Shown: piece by piece, positions 1-8,586 of the stretch
How the letters are laid out: each line of letters opens with the position of its first letter
How positions within the stretch are numbered: position 1 is the first letter of the stretch
Source: Planctomycetota bacterium
Lineage (GTDB): Bacteria > Planctomycetota > UBA1135 > GCA-002748355
DNA length: 35,456 nucleotides
NCBI GenBank assembly: GCA_002685965.1
Contig: NYZE01000018.1
Span: 1 to 35,456 of the forward strand
Direction of reading: 5' to 3'
Made by a program: the position numbers and the translations under genes
Notes under the pieces: model-generated
Database searches by the model: none
Told to the model about the DNA's origin: nothing
The model's input: only the letters and a program-made list of their open reading frames with translations

Positions 1-645
1 CCGTGGTAGCCGCCGGTGCAGCAGCCACAACCCGACCAACGATGTCGCTGCGCGCGATGCCACGGTCGCCCAGGCCGCACCGGCGACTCCGAGCGATGGC
101 ACGAGCACGGCGTTGAGCGACGTGTTGAGCGCGACTGCGCCGACCTCGAGGCACAGCGGCGTCCGCGTGTCCTTCATTGCCAGAAAGGCGCGACTGGTCA
201 CCGGCGCCAAGCAGAGGAAGATGCCGCCGAGGAAGATCGGTCCGAGGTAGGCAGCGAGTTCTGCCTGGCCCGGACCATCGGCGATCAGCCAGTCGACGAG
301 AAACCGCATCGTCGTGAGCCCGGTCGCCGCGACGACGGCTGCGAGCAACAGCGAGACCCACAGCGCGAGGCGTAGCACGCGTCGTGCGCGGTAGGCGTGT
401 CCCTGGCCGTGTGCACGCGCCGACATCGCCAACACGCCGGCCGCGAGCCCCTCGTAGAAGGCCAAGGTCAGAATCGTGACCATGCCGGCCACGCCAACAG
501 CAGCCTGGCCGACTCGCCCCGCCGCGCCGCCGAGCTCGCCGACCCAGTACAGATCGTTCAACCGATACGCATTCTGCAGCATCAGTGTCAACGCGCTTGG
601 CCACGCGAGCCGAAACAGCTCGCGCGAACGTGGGCCGCCGTTCAC
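1..645 (-). CDS. MATE-family efflux transporter, N-terminal part, cut by the window edge
   Basis: An open frame runs 215 codons from a GTG at 645-643 to the window edge. It reads as a polytopic membrane protein with a MATE-type N-terminal half: an early LNDLYWVGELGG segment (the family's membrane-entry helix with a conserved Asp and LG), hydrophobic helices, then AMKDTRTPL followed by LNTSLNAVLVPSLGVAGAAWATV, the usual helix-5/6 pattern of MATE proteins. Members export drugs or other organic compounds in exchange for Na+ or H+ across the inner membrane; the substrate cannot be told. The GTG overlaps the TGA of the acetyltransferase upstream (GTGA, 4 bases), so the two are translationally coupled. 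A MurJ/MviN-type flippase is a less likely alternative. The C-terminal half lies outside the window. Confidence 0.82.
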   Translation of the reverse strand, partial: MNGGPRSRELFRLAWPSALTLMLQNAYRLNDLYWVGELGGAAGRVGQAAVGVAGMVTILTLAFYEGLAAGVLAMSARAHGQGHAYRARRVLRLALWVSLLLAAVVAATGLTTMRFLVDWLIADGPGQAELAAYLGPIFLGGIFLCLAPVTSRAFLAMKDTRTPLCLEVGAVALNTSLNAVLVPSLGVAGAAWATVASRAATSLVGLWLLHRRLPR

Positions 646-1229
646 GCCTCTTGGGCAGAAGGACGATCGGAGGGGAGATCAGAGAGATGGTCTGAAAGAG
701 GTAGTGTCATCTCAATGTCGTCGATCGACGCTCCGTCGACGCGGAAGCTGTCCACGGTCGTGGTGACGACCACGAACCCGGTCGACTCGTAGAGCGCCTG
801 TCCCGCCTTGTTGCCCGCGAACACACCAAGATCGATCCAATCGATGAAGCCCTGTCCGCGTGCCCAGTCGATCAACGTGACGATCAAGCGCCGGCCGTGC
901 CCTTGGCGGCGATAGGGGCGCATGAGCCCCATGCCGAGTCGCACACGATGCATTGCCGAGTCAATCGCCGATCCAGACAGCTCGGCGTGCCCGACCAGGT
1001 TCTCGCCGTCGAAGAAGCCCCAGCAGCGATTCCATCCAGGCTCACCAACCGCGACCGCCCAGCTCTTCTCGCGAAGTTCCCGCGACGGGGCGGCGACGAA
1101 GGGCTTGTCCTTGCCGTAGGGCATGAACACCGGGTCGCCGTCGCGCCCGGACTCAGTCGCATGCGCTCCGATGTGCTCGATGTAGCCATCAAGGTCCTCG
1201 AGCGTCAGCAGCCGGATCGCAGTAGACAT
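642..1229 (-). CDS. GNAT-family N-acetyltransferase
   Basis: A 195-residue protein of single-domain GNAT length. Residues about 95-120 hold motif A: a beta strand (VRLGMGLM) followed by the acetyl-CoA pyrophosphate loop R107-RQGHG-R, matching the family's Q/RxxGxG/A, and an amphipathic helix. Residues about 130-150 (DLGVFAGNKAGQALYESTGF) match motif B with its N-x-x-A-x-x-LY-x-x-x-GF signature. It should transfer an acetyl group from acetyl-CoA to an amine; the acceptor is unknown. The start ATG at 1229 lies 37 bases after the stop of the membrane protein upstream, and the stop overlaps the GTG of the MATE gene, so all three are probably one operon. The C-terminal tail (about 170-195) is Ser/Asp-rich and outside the domain. 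Confidence 0.87.
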   Translation of the reverse strand: MSTAIRLLTLEDLDGYIEHIGAHATESGRDGDPVFMPYGKDKPFVAAPSRELREKSWAVAVGEPGWNRCWGFFDGENLVGHAELSGSAIDSAMHRVRLGMGLMRPYRRQGHGRRLIVTLIDWARGQGFIDWIDLGVFAGNKAGQALYESTGFVVVTTTVDSFRVDGASIDDIEMTLPLSDHLSDLPSDRPSAQEA

Positions 1230-1266
1230 CGGCGCAGCCTACCCGAGGCGTGCTCGTCTTCGGCCG

Positions 1267-2391
1267 TTACTTGAGCACGTAGCGCAGGTTGATCGTGACT
1301 TCGGTCGCCTGTTTGTCGGTGACCACTGGATCTTCGTAGCCGCGCCCGAAGCCCTTCTTGATCACGTGGACGCTGTACTTGCCAGGTTTGAGGTAGTGCA
1401 GCTTGGCAATGCCGGAACGGTCCGTCTTGGTCTTGACCTTCTTGTAGATCTTGCTGTCGCGGGCGATCGCCTCGATGTTGGCGCCGACGATGCCATAGCC
1501 GGCCGGGTTCAAGACGCGGATCTTCAGGCTGCCGCCGCGCGGCAACTGGACCTGCTCGAAGTGCATCTCTTGCGTGCCGACGTTGATCTCGCGGGCCTTG
1601 AGAAAGGGATCGATCTCGGGGCCGATCACGATTCTGTAGAGACCGCCGATGACCTTGTCGCGCAGCAGTAGGCCGTAGGCATCGGTCTTGCCGTGCACGA
1701 CGCCGCGGTGGTAGGGCCGGCCGATCGGGCGCAGGGTGATCGGCACCTTGGCGACGGGAAGGCGATCCTGGTCCTTGATGACGACGTGCAGAGGCTGCGC
1801 CGGTTTCAGGGTCAGGAACACCTCCTTGCGCAGGTTCTTGGCGTCGAGCATGACGAGGCTGTCCTGACCGTTGACCTCTGGCGCGAAGGCGGCGACGCGC
1901 CAGCCGTACTTCGAGAACGGCACTGTGTCGAAGCGGAAGCTGCCGCCGCGGCCGCTCGCGCGTAGCTGGAACTTCTTCTGAAAGCGTCTGCCGCGTCGCG
2001 GTCCGTCCTTGTTTCGTTCGCTGCCGGCGGTGTTGACCGCTTCCTCGAGCAGGATGTGGAAGTCCTGCAACGACCCGACCAGATTGCCGAGGACCTGCAC
2101 CGTTCCGTCGATGCTGCCCGAGGTGGGGTTCTGGGATGGACGGGTGTCGGCGCGGTCCGTCCACGTGGCGATCGTCGATCGCTCTTCAGCAGCGATGAAG
2201 GCCGGTGGCGGCGCCTCCTCGATCTCGACCGGCGACACCGCCTCTGCGGGATCGGTCCCAGCACTGCTCGACTGCCCGACCAGGAAGAGCACCGCACCGG
2301 CAGCCAGCACCATGCCAGCCACGAGCAGCCAGGCGGCTGTGCCGCGACTCGAGGCGCGGGGCGCGGGTTTCGATGGAATGGACCTGCTCAC
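1267..2391 (-). CDS. Membrane-anchored protein with carboxypeptidase-regulatory-like domains
   Basis: A 374-residue protein beginning with GTG. A single hydrophobic segment at residues about 20-40 (LLVAGMVLAAGAVLFLVG) acts as an anchor or uncleaved signal, leaving the rest outside the cytoplasm. After a Pro/Ala/Glu-rich linker come beta-rich modules of the carboxypeptidase-regulatory/CNA-B-like type: GSIDGTVQVLGN, then PLHVVIKDQDRLPVAKVPITLRPIG with TDAYGLLLRDKVIGGLYRIVI, then SLKIRVLNPAGYGIVGANIEA with TDRSGIAKLHYLKPGKYSVHV. The repeated 'T-D-x-x-G ... L-x-x-G-x-Y' pattern is typical of these Ig-like folds. No enzymatic residues are visible. A TACTAT box lies 13 bases before the GTG. It heads the apparent operon with the GNAT and MATE genes. 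Function unknown. Confidence 0.8.
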   Translation of the reverse strand: MSRSIPSKPAPRASSRGTAAWLLVAGMVLAAGAVLFLVGQSSSAGTDPAEAVSPVEIEEAPPPAFIAAEERSTIATWTDRADTRPSQNPTSGSIDGTVQVLGNLVGSLQDFHILLEEAVNTAGSERNKDGPRRGRRFQKKFQLRASGRGGSFRFDTVPFSKYGWRVAAFAPEVNGQDSLVMLDAKNLRKEVFLTLKPAQPLHVVIKDQDRLPVAKVPITLRPIGRPYHRGVVHGKTDAYGLLLRDKVIGGLYRIVIGPEIDPFLKAREINVGTQEMHFEQVQLPRGGSLKIRVLNPAGYGIVGANIEAIARDSKIYKKVKTKTDRSGIAKLHYLKPGKYSVHVIKKGFGRGYEDPVVTDKQATEVTINLRYVLK

Positions 2392-2753
2392 GGAACTGTG
2401 TCGAATAGTACCACTGTCAGCGGTGGGAACGGGCCTTCTGACGCCTCCAGGCCAGGTTGTCGTCCCCCGAACTCGCCCAAATGCGGGGCTCTGCCGCGTC
2501 TGAGCATAGTCTCGGCTTCTCCGGTCCCCGTTCCAAGGGGCAACATGGCAGTCGTCAGCATGACGCGATCGCTCCCCGCGGCACTGCTCGTCCTCGCGGT
2601 CGTCGTCCCGCTTCCTCTTCTTGGAATCGATGACCCACTGGCCATATGCCTGTCCAGCTTGGAGGTTGGAGGGTCGACGTGACCGGCACGGAGCAGGTGC
2701 CGAGCCGAACTGCTAACTTGGGGTTCCCCTTCGCACCTCCCCGGATCCGCACC
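2392..2753. other. 362-bp divergent intergenic region
   Basis: The region separates the minus-strand gene starting at 2391 from the plus-strand propeller gene at 2754. It holds a TACTAT -10-like box for the minus gene (13 bases before its GTG), a possible 45-aa ORF at 2545-2682, and a TAACTT box at 2714-2719 that could serve the propeller gene with a leader of about 27 bases. No tRNA or repeat was seen. Confidence 0.6.
2545..2682 (+). CDS. Possible small membrane or secreted peptide, 45 aa
   Basis: A short ORF with an ATG at 2545, preceded at a good distance by AAGGGG (2536-2541), one of the better Shine-Dalgarno matches in the window. The peptide has a basic N-region (Arg at residue 8), a hydrophobic core of about 17 residues (LPAALLVLAVVVPLPLLG) and a short acidic/polar tail, so it resembles a signal peptide or a single-pass peptide. 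It lies 71 bases before the propeller start. I recognise no family. It could also be a broken gene fragment or chance, since GC-rich sequence easily gives Ala/Leu/Val runs. Confidence is low. Confidence 0.3.
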   Translation: MAVVSMTRSLPAALLVLAVVVPLPLLGIDDPLAICLSSLEVGGST

Positions 2754-5060
2754 ATGTCCATGCTGCCGCGGGCCTTCGGGCTCGCCCTCTGCCTGAGTTC
2801 CGTCACTGCCCAAGGCGTCGAGGGGCCAGTGGTCGACGGCGAGACTCGCCTCGCCTACTGGAAGCAGCACCTTGCGATGCGCGAGCAGTCGCCACACGGG
2901 AAGCGGCAGTGGCGGTGGATCGGACCACGTGCGATGAGCGGTCGTGTTACCGACATCGCCGTGCCGCGCGGCCAACGTTGGACCTTCTACGTAGCGACCG
3001 CTTCCGGTGGGCTGTGGAAGACCGAGAACGAGGGCACGACGTGGCAGTCGATCTTCGCCGATGCGCCGTCGGCGTCGATCGGCGCGGTCGCGTGCGCACC
3101 CTCGGCCCCGGATACGGTCTGGGTCGGCCTCGGTGAGGCCAACATCTTCCGTAGTTCGATGTCTGGCCCTGGCGTGTTCAAGTCGAGGGACGCCGGCAAG
3201 ACCTGGCAGCACATGGGGCTCACCGACACCCAGCACGTCGGCCGCATCATCGTGCACCCGAAAGACCCCGACATCGTTTGGGTCGCGGCATCGGGCAAGG
3301 AGTGGAGCGACAACCCCGAGCGCGGTGTCTTCATGACGGTCAATGGCGGCCTCACCTGGAAGAAAGTGCTCTACGGCAACGAGCGCACCGGAGCCATCGA
3401 TCTGCAGATCCACCCGCGCAACCCGAAGGTCTTGTATGCCGCGATGTGGGACCGCATCCGCCTCAAGTGGAGTGACCCGAAGCCGGGTCCCGGCAGTGGC
3501 ATCTACAAGTCGATGGACGGCGGCCGCACCTGGCGACGTCTGTCCAAGGGTCTCCCGGTGCGCGAGAAAACCGGTCGCATCGGGCTCGCCGTCAGCGGCA
3601 AGCCGGGCGTTGTCTATGCGCTGATCGACAACCACGAGATCGCGCGCCAACCCGAGAAGGGTGAACGCGATTCCTACGGTCGTCCGCGCAAGGCCGTGAT
3701 CAAAGGCGGCGAGGTCTATCGCAGCGATGACCGCGGCGAGAGCTGGGCCAAGGTGAGCGAATCGACGCGGCTCATGGAGCGGCTGTTCTCGACCTACGGT
3801 TGGGTCTTCGGGCAGATTCGCGTCGACCCGAACGACCACCGCCGCCTGTTCATCATGGGCGTGGCGATGCTCACGTCGAGCGATGGTGGCAAGACCTTCA
3901 AGTCGGTGCAGCATCCGGGGCTGCACGGCGATCCCCACGCGATGTGGATCGATCCCGCCGATTCGAAGCACATCATCAACGGCAACGATGGCGGTGTGAA
4001 CGTGTCTTACGACGGTGGCAAGACGTGGAAAAACGACGAACTGTTACCGGTCGTTCAGTTTTACAACGTCGCCTACGACATGCGGAAACCGTTCCGGGTC
4101 TACGGGTCGATCCAGGACAACAACAGCTGGATGGCGCCGGTGACCAATGTCCCTGGGCGCAGCGGGGGCGGCGGATGGCAGCGCTGTCCGGGCGGCGAGG
4201 CGTGTTATCACGCGGTAGACCCGGCCGACGAGAACGTGCTCTACTCGGAGAGCTTCTATGGGCGCATCCAGCGCTCGACGCTGGAGCCCAGAGCCACCAA
4301 GTCGATCGTGCCGAAGGCGGAGAAGGGGCAAGCGCCGCTGCGCGGGCAATGGCTGGCGCCGTTTGTGGTCTCTCCCCACAACCCGTTCGTGATCTACCAC
4401 GGGATGCAGTACCTCTTCCGCTCGGTCAACCGCGGCGATGACTGGGAGCGCATCAGCCCCGATGTGAGCTACAACGATCCCGCCAAACGTGGCGACATTT
4501 CCTTCCAGACCATCACGTCGATCTCGGAGTCGCCGAGGAAGTTCGGCCTGCTCTACGTCGGCACCGACGACGGCCGTGTGTGGCGCACCGATGACGGTGG
4601 CCAGAAGTGGTACGAGATCGTCACGGGCCTGCCCACCCGCAAGTGGGTGTCGCGTGTGACCGCGTCCCGCCACGACCTCGACACGGTCTACTTGGCGCAG
4701 AATGGCAAGCGCGACTGCGATTTCCGGGCATGGCTGTTCGCATCCAAGGATCGTGGGCGTAGTTGGCGCGATATCTCGAAGGGCATCCCGGGTGGGCCGA
4801 TCAACGTCGTCAAGGAAGACCCTGGCCGGCCCGGTGTTCTTTACGTTGGTACCGACCTCGGTGTCTACGTCACGACCGACCATGCCGAGTCGTGGCACGT
4901 GCTCGGCACCGGCCTACCGATCACCTTCGTGCATGACCTGATCGTGCATCCGCGCGACCGCATCCTCGTCGTGGCCACACATGGTCGCGGCATGTGGAAG
5001 TTGGATGTAAAGTCGTTGGCTGCGGGGGGAGCGGCGAAAAGACGGATTGTCCGGCGTTAG
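2754..5060 (+). CDS. Secreted Asp-box (sortilin/VPS10-BNR type) beta-propeller protein
   Basis: A 768-residue exported protein. The ATG at 2754 is chosen because it is followed by a signal peptide (LPRAFGLALCLSSVTAQG, probable cleavage after Ala-Gln near residue 20); the frame is open further upstream but without signal character. The mature part carries about eleven Asp-box motifs, for example KTENEGTTW, KSRDAGKTW, KSMDGGRTW, RSDDRGESW, SYDGGKTW and RTDDGGQKW. These mark the blades of a large propeller of the sortilin/VPS10 or BNR sialidase-like fold. Planctomycetes and related bacteria carry many such paralogues, often annotated as glycosyl hydrolases, but no catalytic residues can be assigned from the motif alone. 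The next gene is also a secreted propeller, 32 bases downstream. Role unknown; binding or degradation of extracellular material is plausible. Confidence 0.88.
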   Translation: MSMLPRAFGLALCLSSVTAQGVEGPVVDGETRLAYWKQHLAMREQSPHGKRQWRWIGPRAMSGRVTDIAVPRGQRWTFYVATASGGLWKTENEGTTWQSIFADAPSASIGAVACAPSAPDTVWVGLGEANIFRSSMSGPGVFKSRDAGKTWQHMGLTDTQHVGRIIVHPKDPDIVWVAASGKEWSDNPERGVFMTVNGGLTWKKVLYGNERTGAIDLQIHPRNPKVLYAAMWDRIRLKWSDPKPGPGSGIYKSMDGGRTWRRLSKGLPVREKTGRIGLAVSGKPGVVYALIDNHEIARQPEKGERDSYGRPRKAVIKGGEVYRSDDRGESWAKVSESTRLMERLFSTYGWVFGQIRVDPNDHRRLFIMGVAMLTSSDGGKTFKSVQHPGLHGDPHAMWIDPADSKHIINGNDGGVNVSYDGGKTWKNDELLPVVQFYNVAYDMRKPFRVYGSIQDNNSWMAPVTNVPGRSGGGGWQRCPGGEACYHAVDPADENVLYSESFYGRIQRSTLEPRATKSIVPKAEKGQAPLRGQWLAPFVVSPHNPFVIYHGMQYLFRSVNRGDDWERISPDVSYNDPAKRGDISFQTITSISESPRKFGLLYVGTDDGRVWRTDDGGQKWYEIVTGLPTRKWVSRVTASRHDLDTVYLAQNGKRDCDFRAWLFASKDRGRSWRDISKGIPGGPINVVKEDPGRPGVLYVGTDLGVYVTTDHAESWHVLGTGLPITFVHDLIVHPRDRILVVATHGRGMWKLDVKSLAAGGAAKRRIVRR

Positions 5061-5092
5061 AGCCAGGCCCCTGGTGGGCACGGAGAGGACGT

Positions 5093-7687
5093 ATGCACCG
5101 CTTGATCTGCACCTGGGGTTGTCTCTTTGTGCTCGTTGTCCCGGCTTGCCACAGTGGCGAGGATGTGAACTCACCACCGCCAGTGCGTTCGCCGGTCGCA
5201 CCGCCGAGACCACGACTGAGTTCGATCACCCGAGCGGCGATGCCCGCGTCGCACACTCGCACGACGGCGTTCGCGGTCGCCGACGTGGATCGCGATGGCG
5301 ACGCCGACGTCGCACTCGGCCAGAACGGAGCCGACCACGTGCTCACGAATGACGGGCGTGCCACGTTCACGGCCGACGGCGATGCCCTGCCACCGAGCGA
5401 AGCCTTCCGGACGGGCGGCATGGCTTTCGCGGACATGAACCGAGATGAGTTTGTCGACATGGTGGTGGCCTATTCAGGTGCCGAACAGGGCCAAGTCTAT
5501 CTCGGCAACGGGCGCGGCGGTTTCAAGTCGTCCTTGTCGGGCCCGGTCGGACCAGGGTTCACACAGGCCGTCGTCGTCGCCGATGTCGACGACGATGGGG
5601 ACCGGGATGTCATCTACGCGCGCGGTGGAACGGGCAAGTTGCAGAGCGCGTTGTACCTGAACCGCGGCAACGCGTCGTTGTTCGACGCGACCAGCCGTTT
5701 GCCGGCGGTGCTCGAGGACAGCAACGCGGTCGTTGCGGTCGACGTCGATGGCGATCGCGACGTGGATCTGATTCTTGGCAGCGACGTGGCGTCCGGCGGG
5801 CGGAACCGTCTTTGGTTGAACGAGGGCGGTCGCTTTCGCGATGTGAGTACCGTGTCGCTGCCAGCGCGGCCGTTCGATACGACAGCGCTCGCAGTGGGCG
5901 ATATCGACGGCGATGGCGATGCGGACCTCGTGGCGGGTGGGCCGGGCAGCGACCACCTCTACATCAACGCTGGTGGTACGTTCGTTGATGACACACGGGC
6001 GCGGCTGACGACGGACACGAGTCGCACGAGCGCGCTTCACCTTGCCGACTTCGACGGCGACGAGGATCTGGATCTGCTTGTCGTTCACCACGGTGCGGCG
6101 TGTGCGGTTCACCTGAACGATGGTGCTGGCAGGTTCACGCGGGTCGGGGCCTCTGGACTGCGCGGCTTCGCTGACGCGTCGACCTGCGCGGCCATCATGG
6201 ACTTCGACAAAGATGGTGCGCCCGATGTCATGATCGGTGTCGATGGTGCGCCGGACACTCTGTATCGCAACACGGGCGGTGGCACGTTCGACGAGATCTC
6301 CGGCTCCGGTTCGCTCGGCCTGAGCGATCCCGCCCTGGTCGTCGGCGACGTCGATCGCGATGGCGTCCCGGATCTGGTGATGCCTAACAGGGGCGTTCTG
6401 CTGCTGGGCAACGGACGCGGTGGCTACGTTGCGCGACGCTTCGCGCCGGAGCCGCTTGCTCCGCTTGTGCGGCGGGGCACGCTGGTCGATGTCGATGGCG
6501 ACGGTGACGACGACCTGGTGCTGGCGGAGTCGGGTCGCAACCGCTTGTTCTCCAACCAAGGCGCCGGCCGCCTGGTCGACGTGACGACGACTCGCATGCC
6601 GCGCGCGATGCACGATTCTTTCGCGGTGGCGGTGCTCGACGCCGATGGCGATCGGAGTCCGGATCTCTTCTTCGGCAATGCGGAGGATCCTGAGGCGCTC
6701 TACCTGAACGATGGCAACGGCACGTTCCGCGACGCGAGCAGCACACACCTAGCGGTGGGCTCGCATCTGACGAAGGCCGCGGCTGCCGGCGATGTGGACA
6801 ACGACGGTGATCCAGACCTCGTGGTGGGCGGCTTTGGTGCGTTCAGCGTGCCGACGTTGATCCTGATCAACGACGGTGTCGGCAAGTTTTCGAGTAGCGT
6901 GGCGTTGACGCGCGCGCAGACACGAGACCTGGCGCTCGCCGACATCGAAGGCGACGGAGATCTCGATCTGGCGGCGGCCAATGCGCCCGGGGTCTTCCCG
7001 CCGAGTGGCCGCAACGGCCTGTTCGAGAACCTCGGAAAGGGCCGCTTCGAGGCGCGACCGACGCTGGCTACCTCCGAGGAATCACGGCGGGTCACCTTTG
7101 TGGATCTCAACGGGGACCGCTTCCTGGACCTTGTTTTTGCGGGCAGCGCCAGCGAGGTGGCGATCAACGACGGCAAGAACGGGTTCACCGACGCGACCGA
7201 GACCGTCTTGCCGAGCGGCGCGTCGCTGGCCGACGTGCTGTCCTTCGTCGACATCGATGGTGATGGTGACCTGGACCTGCTGGCCGGCGGGGCGAGCGGT
7301 CTAGCCCTTTGGTTCTCCTTCGAGCGTCACGCGGTGTCGGAGGGCGCGCCGCGTCTGGGTGGCATCTACCGTGTGTTCTTTTATGCCCATGCCGGCAACG
7401 CGCCGCCGGGTCAGGTGCTGTTGCCGTATGTGTCGCCGCTGCCGCCGCGGAAGGCGGTAGTGCGTCCCCCCTTGGGTAACTGGTATCTGGAGGCCGCCTT
7501 CCTCTCCAGCCTTGCCCCCATGGCGATCCCGTCGCCTCGAGGCACCGTCGTCCTCGAGTGCCCGATACCGAACGACGCCTCGTTCCTCGGCCTCTCTCTC
7601 TCGACCCAGGGCCTGATCGCCCACGAGCTTGCCTCGCCCGCCACCTGGCGGCTCTGCAACGTGTGGACCGACAGGGCCACTCGATAG
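5093..7687 (+). CDS. FG-GAP/VCBS repeat lipoprotein (integrin-like propeller)
   Basis: A 864-residue exported lipoprotein. The ATG at 5093 has a GGAGAGG Shine-Dalgarno sequence just upstream and opens a lipoprotein signal ending in the lipobox V-P-A-C19. From residue about 60 to 740 there are about fourteen calcium-binding loops of the type D-x-D-x-D-G-D-x-D (DVDRDGDADV, DVDDDGDRDV, DIDGDGDADL, DVDNDGDPDL, DIDGDGDLDL and others), each followed by a G-rich strand: the FG-GAP/VCBS pattern, enough for two seven-bladed propellers. The last 120 residues form a different beta-rich C-terminal segment with GTVVLECPIPND, a tail I associate with secreted planctomycete proteins. It probably acts in calcium-dependent binding at the cell surface; no enzyme motif is visible. 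Confidence 0.9.
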   Translation: MHRLICTWGCLFVLVVPACHSGEDVNSPPPVRSPVAPPRPRLSSITRAAMPASHTRTTAFAVADVDRDGDADVALGQNGADHVLTNDGRATFTADGDALPPSEAFRTGGMAFADMNRDEFVDMVVAYSGAEQGQVYLGNGRGGFKSSLSGPVGPGFTQAVVVADVDDDGDRDVIYARGGTGKLQSALYLNRGNASLFDATSRLPAVLEDSNAVVAVDVDGDRDVDLILGSDVASGGRNRLWLNEGGRFRDVSTVSLPARPFDTTALAVGDIDGDGDADLVAGGPGSDHLYINAGGTFVDDTRARLTTDTSRTSALHLADFDGDEDLDLLVVHHGAACAVHLNDGAGRFTRVGASGLRGFADASTCAAIMDFDKDGAPDVMIGVDGAPDTLYRNTGGGTFDEISGSGSLGLSDPALVVGDVDRDGVPDLVMPNRGVLLLGNGRGGYVARRFAPEPLAPLVRRGTLVDVDGDGDDDLVLAESGRNRLFSNQGAGRLVDVTTTRMPRAMHDSFAVAVLDADGDRSPDLFFGNAEDPEALYLNDGNGTFRDASSTHLAVGSHLTKAAAAGDVDNDGDPDLVVGGFGAFSVPTLILINDGVGKFSSSVALTRAQTRDLALADIEGDGDLDLAAANAPGVFPPSGRNGLFENLGKGRFEARPTLATSEESRRVTFVDLNGDRFLDLVFAGSASEVAINDGKNGFTDATETVLPSGASLADVLSFVDIDGDGDLDLLAGGASGLALWFSFERHAVSEGAPRLGGIYRVFFYAHAGNAPPGQVLLPYVSPLPPRKAVVRPPLGNWYLEAAFLSSLAPMAIPSPRGTVVLECPIPNDASFLGLSLSTQGLIAHELASPATWRLCNVWTDRATR

Positions 7688-7722
7688 CTGCCAACCTGAG
7701 ACGGTCTCCGGAAGTTTGGCGT

Positions 7723-7747
7723 GTCAACGCGGTCAGACAGCGTTGAC
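7723..7747. terminator. Perfect 8-bp inverted repeat between convergent genes
   Basis: GTCAACGC (7723-7730) and GCGTTGAC (7740-7747) pair perfectly around a 9-base loop, in the gap between the stop of the FG-GAP gene and the stop of the NYN gene. Its place suits a bidirectional terminator, but neither side has a T-run, so this is a guess. Confidence 0.4.
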
Positions 7748-7766
7748 CAATCAGGCGTGCCTTGCC

Positions 7767-8543
7767 CTAGGAGTTCAGCAGCTCGACCAGATAGCTGCCC
7801 GACTTCTTGTCGCGTTCGAGTTGCAGGACTTCGTGCTTCTCCATCTCCTCGAGAAGCTCGGAGAAGCTGCCGTAATCGTAGGCGGCTTCGGAGAACTGGG
7901 GGTGCTTGCGCTTGATGGTCTGCTTGACCATCGATGCCCAGAGGAGGTCCCGGCCATCGCGGTGTAGCGCGGCAGCGGCGTCGGTGACCAGGTCGAAGGC
8001 TTCCTGGTCGTTCTTGTCGAGCTTGTCGACGTTGACGCTCTTGCGCCGTCTGAGCTCCTTGTCCTTGACCAGGTTCTCGTAGTAGATGAAGTCGTCGCAG
8101 TTGTCCGCGAGCAGCGGGCTCACGGTCTCGCGCACGCCCACGCCGATGACGCTGCGATTGTTCTCGCGCAGCTTGCTGACCAGAGGCGAGAAGTCGGAAT
8201 CACCGGTCACCAGGCAGTAGGTGTCAACGTGGGGCTTGGTGGACGCGAAGTCCATGACGTCGACCACCATGCGTATATCGGCTGAGTTCTTGCCCGAGAC
8301 ACGCCTCTTGGGGATGTCGATCAGCTCGAAGGCGGCCTCGTGCAGCGACTGCTTGAAGTTCTTGTAGCGGGCCCAGTCGCAGTAGGCGCGCTTGACGACC
8401 AGCGTCCCCTGCTCGAGCAGCCGGCCCAGGATCAGATGGACATCGAGACCTCCCTCCTCGGGCGTGCGCGATTTGCCACCTTCAATTCCGCGCACGATGT
8501 TCTCGAAGTCCATGAACAGGCCGATCTTCCTCTCGTCGCTCAT
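7767..8543 (-). CDS. NYN-domain (LabA/DUF88-like) protein with C-terminal OST-HTH/LOTUS-type domain
   Basis: A 258-residue protein. The ATG at 8543 is chosen because homology begins at once (KIGLFMDFENIV); upstream codons overlap the divergent lon gene and look random. Residues 7-160 form the NYN domain, a PIN-like metal-dependent RNase fold: D12 in the first strand, the DIRMVVDVM segment near 95, and the hallmark T-G-D115-S-D117-F, followed by SPLVSKLRENN. Residues about 180-258 (DLVTDAAAAL ... SMVKQTIKRKHPQFSEAAYDYGSFSELLEEMEKHEVLQL) match an OST-HTH/LOTUS winged helix, a domain associated with RNA binding. Together they suggest an RNA-directed nuclease; the target is unknown. The gene is transcribed divergently from lon, with only 43 bases between start codons, so the promoters must overlap. 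Confidence 0.88.
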   Translation of the reverse strand: MSDERKIGLFMDFENIVRGIEGGKSRTPEEGGLDVHLILGRLLEQGTLVVKRAYCDWARYKNFKQSLHEAAFELIDIPKRRVSGKNSADIRMVVDVMDFASTKPHVDTYCLVTGDSDFSPLVSKLRENNRSVIGVGVRETVSPLLADNCDDFIYYENLVKDKELRRRKSVNVDKLDKNDQEAFDLVTDAAAALHRDGRDLLWASMVKQTIKRKHPQFSEAAYDYGSFSELLEEMEKHEVLQLERDKKSGSYLVELLNS

Positions 8544-8586
8544 CGTTGATGTCCTACCATTCTGGTCGGCTTGGCCCGTAGAAGCG

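Noticed and set aside
2388-3971. A 527-codon minus-strand ORF opposite the Asp-box protein
   Set aside because: No family resemblance; the plus strand has about eleven Asp-boxes across the same bases.
5474-6748. A 424-codon minus-strand ORF opposite the FG-GAP protein
   Set aside because: Its repeated character (VAIDIDH-like) is simply the reverse complement of the calcium-loop codons.
8392-8586. Upstream extension of the Lon reading frame
   Set aside because: These codons are antisense to the NYN gene and have no Lon-like sequence; the ATG at 8587 fits better.
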